A DNA stretch of 64,000 nt from the NCBI GenBank assembly GCA_965153455.1, contig OZ234494.1, positions 12,586,001-12,650,000 of the forward strand. Reading direction: 5' to 3'. Shown piece by piece: positions 58,779 to 64,000 of this stretch (its first letter is position 1; every line of letters begins with the position of its first letter). The notes beneath the pieces were generated by a model. It worked only from the letters and a program-made list of their open reading frames with translations, ran no database searches and was not told the DNA's origin. The DNA is from Sphagnum compactum. Lineage: Eukaryota > Bryophyta > Sphagnopsida > Sphagnales. The translations under genes and the position numbers were made by a program.

Positions 58779-60998
58779 TTGTAGCTCATGCCGCCCATCA
58801 AACACAAGACAAGACTTGCTTCAAAAGAGTTTCAGAGCTTGACGTACTTACCTTTTGTGCTTTGAAGCTCTGCACTGTAATGTAACCTGAGATTCTGTCG
58901 TCTTGCAATGCCGTGCTAAGAAGTTTGATGGTGCCGACGCATGTGATCTACAGTACCGAAGGTCGACCTTCCATAAAGTACGGTTACCACACTCTGGGAT
59001 ATCACTTGGCAGTTGGATCAAGGATCGGAAGAAGAGGAAAAAGGAGGCAACTCGCAGTCAGAATGCTGAGGTGCATGCAGCCATCGCCATTGCTGGTTTA
59101 GCTGCAGGAATTGCTGCTGTAACGGCTGCAACGGCTGCTTCAGCAACAGATGAAGCTTCCACTAGGACATCCATTGCAGTCGCTTCCGCAGCTGCCTTGG
59201 TAGCTGCGCAATGTGTGGAAGTTGCAGAGCGCATGGGGGCTGATCGAGATCACATGGCAGCTGTTGTTAGTTCTGCAGTCAATGTCCGGTCAGCTGGGGA
59301 TATCATGACTCTAAGAGCTTCAGCTGACACTTGTGAGTATCTAGATCTGTTTACCAAAAGCCACAGAAGATAGGGCTCCAATAGAATGTGCTCTATAGCT
59401 CTTGTCTTGTTCTGTCTGGTACTGGATTGTTTTCTGAACTTCTGAACCAAGTTCCACGCATCTTGAGTCTAACCAAAAAAACCTGGAGCATTTATGTCAC
59501 AGTAGTAGATCTCTGGATCAATGTTTATTCCTTTGAATTTGGGGGCTGCAGCATTAAGGGGAGCAGCAACACTGAGGGCAAGAAGAGTGAAGGACGTGCG
59601 GAGTCTAGCATCAGTAACTCCCTATGAGAGGGCATCCAGTTGTGATTCCAGTGCTGCAACAGTGGATGAAGCTGCTGAGAGTGAAGCAGAGAATAGCTGC
59701 CAGGAGCTTCTTGCACGGGGTGCTGGATTCTTGAAAAGGGGCAAGAATGGTAAGACTTGAACAATTGTTGTTCAATCCAGTAATCTTGACTGTGACAACC
59801 TGCAGCTCCTCAAGCTTGCACACATTGATCAATTCAGATAGCTGCACATAGCCTCAGGATCACAACTGAGTCCACTGCAGAGTCTAAGAAAGTGTGTGTT
59901 AGTACTGTAAGCACTTTGTGCCAGGCTCTTATCTTTGCAACTTGGTCCACATGTGAATTCATGGCAGGAGATTTGCACTGGAGGACTGTGTCTGTGTACA
60001 TCAACAACAAGCTTGGCAAGGTAAATTTGAACATTGCCAGTACTCGGCCTGAAGAGTCTGAAATTATGTGTTGTAATTCCACAACTGTGTTAATTATCCC
60101 AGTGTTCCACAGTGTTCCTTCTGTTGGAACTGCAGTTTTGATTCTTCAAGTAATTATAAGAGACTTGTTTATGACTTGAAACAAACTCATGTTGAATACA
60201 ATTTGGAGATTATCCCAGAGCCTGGTCACTACTCTGAGATCAAGTGCTAACAATTCATGGTCTTCTGTTTGACAGGTACTGGTGCAGCTGCAAAGCAAAC
60301 ACATGAAGGGAGTATTAACTCTAAACCAAAAGAGTATGTTAAATTCACCAAAACATTTTCAATTTTCATAGTTCATCCTTGTTTACTGAGCTCTACAAAA
60401 TGATGAATAGCAAAGTGAATGTTGGGATTGGTATTAGGGATTTGAACAAACTTCTAAATTATGGTCCTTCTAGATAGTGTTCCTGGTAGTTGGTTTGCTG
60501 GATTTTGACAATATTAGCTGCAAAAACACAGCATGTAGTGGGAATATCATGTACTAAGTGATTTAAGGTTTCAGGAGATTTCCAATTCTGATTAGTTTGT
60601 CTGCATCAAGACAATCATGATCATCAGGTCTTCCTCCAAATGGTGCTAAATTTGAGAAATGGGTTTGAAGTTGTGGCCATGGATTTCAAGTCTGTTGCAT
60701 GTTTTGTGTCTAATTGCATCCATCATCTTCACCATCTTCACAAAGAGACATAATTTATTTCTTGTCCTCATGTGTGGTTTCAATCTGCTTTGCAGGTGTG
60801 GTTCTACAAGTGTATCCAAATATCCCAGCTTGGCCAGGCAGAAATCTGTTGGAGAATGGTGAACATAGAAGCTACTTTGCTTTGAAGACCAGCAGAGGGA
60901 CAATGGAGTTTGAATGTCAGAAGGAAGAAGATCATCAACTTTGGACAGAAAGCATTTCCTTCCTCCTATACATTTCAAGCCAGAGACTTCTCAAGTGA
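57822..60998 (+). CDS. VAN3-binding protein / FORKED-like (DUF828 + PH domain)
   Basis: Six exons join in frame to 541 residues: 57,822-58,556, 58,954-59,332, 59,552-59,749, 59,968-60,020, 60,276-60,333 and 60,796-60,998 (stop TGA). All introns are GT-AG. Proteins of this family bind the ARF-GAP VAN3/SFC at trans-Golgi and plasma-membrane vesicles and act in PIN traffic and vein patterning in Arabidopsis. Visible: a long Ser/Gln/Ala-rich N-terminus with [13 protein letters not shown] (about residue 150, the DUF828 entry motif); [20 protein letters not shown]; an Ala-rich helix through [37 protein letters not shown] and [10 protein letters not shown]; and a C-terminal PH domain (about 437-541) with [42 protein letters not shown] and the final-helix Trp in [13 protein letters not shown]. 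It is somewhat longer than Arabidopsis members (about 440-490, recalled). I chose the ATG at 57,822 because the in-frame ATG at 57,753 would add a poly-Ile run from the ATC repeat. Confidence 0.9.
58730..58775. repeat. (CT)n microsatellite in intron 1 of the VAN3BP-like gene
   Basis: About 45 bases of uninterrupted TC repeats within the first intron (58,557-58,953). It lies about 180 bases from the acceptor and may lengthen or shorten between individuals. Confidence 0.95.
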
Positions 60999-61300
60999 TG
61001 GTCCTTGATTTGTGTGTGTGCATCATCTTAATTTCTCATTCTCCAATCAATGCCACATAGATTCTCCCCGAGCCAATTATCTTCGGCATCAGGAGCTCAC
61101 TATGATGGCATTGGTGGGCCAGTTTTTTTTTTTCTTCGTCTTCTTTTGAATGTTATTTTCACTCCTCTAAGTAGAAATTATGCAGAGGGAATGAACTCTT
61201 TCTTTCTGGAAAGTGTGCATTTGAGGAAGGTTAGCCAATGGGTTGACCCCATGTGTTTTACCACCAATCTGAAGAGTTTCCTAAGATCGGACTGTGTACT

Positions 61301-61313
61301 ACACACACACACA

Positions 61314-61353
<40 letters not shown>
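61301..61353. repeat. Compound (CA)n-(TC)n microsatellite
   Basis: ACACACACACACACA is followed within six bases by about 36 bases of TC repeat, 300 bp past the stop of the VAN3BP-like gene, probably in or just after its 3' UTR. The 123-codon ORF at 61,050-61,421 runs through it and is not supported as a gene. Confidence 0.95.
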
Positions 61354-61355
<2 letters not shown>

Positions 61356-61421
61356 ATGAACTTCCAAACAAATGGACATCAGGGAACTGAAGAATTGGAG
61401 TTTTTTAGTCTAGTCTATTGA

Positions 61422-62690
61422 GGTTCCTGATCTCTGTCATGGATCCAACAAACACTTTCTCAAGGGGCAGAGGACACACAACCACCTTGAGTAGGCTGTT
61501 AGTTTTCATGTGTAAAATATTTAACCCTTTGTGAACATGTCTAAAGGTTTCTGCTTGGTACACTTCCCAAGAGAACAAGGGGTGTGTCACACTGTGGCCT
61601 TGCCATGTACATTAAAAAGTATCTTAAGGCAAAAGAAGAATTATGGAAACTTAAATATTTCACCTTGCAAAAATATAATTTTCAAAAAATCCTACAAAAG
61701 AAACCAAAATCCTTCAAGATATTATAACTGTATAACAAGTCTCAAGTTTCAAAACAAGCCAAAATGTCATCTGTCAAAAATCCTCATATAAAAATAGGCT
61801 TATTACCTTAGCACCAAAATCCCTGAAGCTACTATACTCTATAATGAATCTAAACACAATATACTTGCCTTGGTAGGCAGCGCCAACAAACAAGTGAAAC
61901 TACCACACTAGTTAACACTTGAGGTAGATCCAAAGCCTTGAGAAGAAGAGGTCTGTATTCAGAATCAAGAGGGTAATCCAGCCGGTGATCGAACACTTAA
62001 GTGTGCAGGGCAGGCTGGATCCAAGGGGAGGGCTCCATTGTTTCTGGTGTCCAAACTAAACTTGAAACCCTCCTCTTGGTGCATCTGACACACTAACAAT
62101 CGTCTAAAACGGATTAGAAATGAGAAAATTACAGCTCCCAAAGTAGAGGGGTCAAAAACTCAGAAAAGCAAACCAACAAACACTAAAGGCTAGTTCCTGA
62201 ACATCAAAAAAATTCATTGTATGTTGCTTTGTTGTTATTAGAGTTCAAAGATGATTTGTAAACCTTCAGGTGGCACTCCTATAGCATTTTTAAATCTTTT
62301 AAAATAAATAAGAAATAAGAAAGTTATGAGATTTAAAAGTAAGAAAGGTCAAAATGAAAAAAAATGAAAAAAAAAGTGTTTTGTAATTGCAAAAAAAAAT
62401 AAAAATTATTGCCCTTTTTTGACTGGTCCTTTGACTTTGCATTTCAAAGATGATTTGTAGAGCTTGAGAAGACACTCCGATAACATTTTAAATCACTCAA
62501 AATGGAGAAGAATTGAGAAAAATCTGTCAAAGTGTTTGGCCATAGCCAGGTGATCAATGATGGGCCAATTTACCCTAGTGTGTGGTTGTCATAACCTTCA
62601 GTTTTGAGTAGGATATTCTTACCCTGCTGGCTCCAGGTTAAGAAATAGAGAACTGAGGCATCATTGGTTCCTAACTTTGTAGGAGTGTTA
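61422..62690. other. Spacer with a doubled ~200-bp word; no gene recognised
   Basis: TTCAAAGATGATTTGTAAA, then CTTCAGGTGGCACTCCTATA and GCATTTTTAAATC (about 62,246-62,300), recurs as TTCAAAGATGATTTGTAGA, GAAGACACTCCGATAAC and ATTTTAAATC (about 62,444-62,505). No ORF shows a domain. Confidence 0.55.
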
Positions 62691-62696
62691 GCTGGA

Positions 62697-63870
62697 TATT
62701 GAGAAAACACCTAGTTATCAATAACAATTATTAATAATTTATTTGTCAATTATTTAATTTTTCAAAGACTGGTTAGGGAACCTATCTGTTAAGCAGCATC
62801 CAGTGTTGCGTATGTAAATGTCAATAGTCATAAATACGACATGTAAATCATTACACTTACACATCCAAATTTTTTGGACTTATAGTTATCCTGTTGCAGT
62901 GTGTACATTTGTTTTTTACACTTACACAAGGCCAGTGTAAATATTTGTAAAATACACTTAGATGGCCCCATGTAAATGTTTTGGGGCATGTAAGCGTGAA
63001 TACTAAAATTATTTATAAAGTTACCTTGTCTTTGAGCCTCCTTTCACCCCCAAACCCTTCTTTCAGGGGTATCCATAAAGTAAAGAAATTTTATTAAGTC
63101 TGATAATGAAATGCTGAAAATCTTTACATGTAGGAGGAGTGAAAATATATGTGGAGCCCCTAAAGAAAAAGGAAAGACAGGGTGAAACTCAGTTCACCAC
63201 AAAAACTGAGGTCCCCCCACCCTTGAATGCTAGTGTTTTTTACTTTTTTGGATCTCACCTTATTTATGATCAAACTCAGGGTTCTAGTGTTGTTTTCCTT
63301 ACTTTATAGATAATTTTATTATATATCTTTAATGACCAGACCTTCTTGCAAAGCCATATGAATTAGTTGTGGGTGTATATTTTGATGATTTTTTATTTTT
63401 TTTTGCAATGGGCCATTTAGCCGGCTTATCTTCAAAAACATCATGCAATCTCCCCTCCTCAAGTCAAAATCACATTTTTTACTTTGTTATATATTTACAT
63501 TGTTTTACATAGCCATGTAAAATCATATAAATATGTATATTTTTACAATTACATTGTTTTATCAGACTGTCTAAAATTATAAATTTTATTTGTTTTACAC
63601 TTACATTTACATGTTTCATATTCTACATTTACACTTACACGAATATAAATAAATATTATACACTTACACTTGCACAGAGTGTAAAGAAATTTCATTATGA
63701 GATTACACTTACACAGAGTGTAAGGCCCAAACCATTTAGGCACACAACACTGGTCCCAAGAGTTGGTTATTGAGAAAACACTCAGTTATCAATAGGGTTA
63801 TGAACAACCTATTTGTCAATTATTGAATTTTTTGAAGACGTGTTAGAGAACCTACTTACCTAGTAACTAG
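62697..63870. repeat. ~105-bp direct repeats flanking a TIR element
   Basis: Left copy (62,697-62,800): TATTGAGAAAACACCTAGTT, TTATTTGTCAATTATTTAAT, GGTTAGGGAACCTA. Right copy (63,768-63,870): TATTGAGAAAACACTCAGTT, CTATTTGTCAATTATTGAAT, TGTTAGAGAACCTA. They bracket the element at 62,801-63,752. They may be an older tandem repeat into which the element inserted, or long repeats belonging to a composite element. Confidence 0.8.
62801..63752. mobile_element. 952-bp hAT-like element with CAGTGTTG ends
   Basis: The left end is CAGTGTTGCGTATGTAAATG; the right end reversed is CAGTGTTGTGTGCCTAAATGG. The termini agree at the first eight bases and again at the TAAATG word. The interior holds many TTACACTTACAC words in both orientations near the ends, like the subterminal transposase-binding repeats of hAT elements. 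No transposase is encoded; the Cys/Lys-rich minus ORF at 63,549-63,743 translates the repeats. No clear 8-bp target duplication was found. Confidence 0.65.
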
Positions 63871-64000
63871 CATTCATTGACAAAATCTTCATTCGTTGCA
63901 TATTGACTTAATAACTTATGGTTGAAAATTTTGTCCAAGTAGTGTATCAATCCACTTAGTGTATTTTGCATCTTCAACTCATTCTCTCAGAGTTTCCAAT

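Noticed and set aside
63549-63743. Cys/Lys-rich 64-codon ORF
   Set aside because: It translates TTACAC-type subterminal repeats of a transposable element.

Overview
This window looks like nuclear DNA from a land plant. It holds two complete spliced genes of plant-type families, with canonical GT-AG introns and pyrimidine-rich acceptors. One piece of a third gene lies at the left edge. Roughly 45 kb between them is AT-rich and gene-poor, made of decayed transposons, small inverted-repeat elements and minisatellites. The species cannot be named from sequence alone. The Helitron lineage found here does not look like the usual angiosperm type, which leaves a bryophyte, fern or gymnosperm open as a guess.

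Layout. 1-2400: a possible minus-strand gene with a Tudor-like exon, then unassigned sequence. 2700-6260: a six-exon plus-strand gene for a CBS-domain gamma-type subunit of the SnRK1 kinase (KING1/PV42 family), preceded by a long CT-rich leader. 7000-25200: A/T-rich spacer with direct duplications, a 0.8 kb TA-flanked inverted-repeat element (13.46-14.25 kb) and hairpin-forming repeats near 19.7 kb. 25.3-32.65 kb: a large, badly decayed Helitron. 34.5-35.4 kb: a 356-bp MITE and a 66-bp minisatellite. 36.9-39 kb: a minus-strand hAT transposase relic whose BED finger is split by a 154-bp CACTA MITE. 41.65-42.05 kb: a second hAT relic. 43-55.5 kb: MITE ends, minisatellites and copies of a dispersed repeat. 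56.4-61 kb: a six-exon plus-strand VAN3-binding/FORKED-like gene (DUF828 plus PH domain) with a long repeat-rich leader. 61-64 kb: repeats, including a 952-bp CAGTGTTG-ended element between direct repeats.

The most interesting object is the Helitron. Read through frameshifts and stops, one strand carries in order a Cys-containing N-terminal region, a Rep region with an H-I-H motif, a Pif1-type helicase, and a C-terminal Ulp1-like (C48) cysteine protease. The protease His, Asp, Gln and Cys landmarks are still legible. The start of the protease domain lies in the same frame as the end of the helicase, which suggests one Rep-helicase-protease polyprotein. The element is itself split by at least one TIR element of the same family as the copy at 13.46 kb. 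Many of its stops are TAA or TGA where CAA, CGA or TGG would fit, as expected from deamination of methylated cytosine.

The two intact genes belong to unrelated pathways (energy-sensing kinase signalling; auxin and vein patterning, vesicle traffic) and show no functional link. All splice coordinates are read by eye from consensus sites and frame continuity, without transcript evidence.
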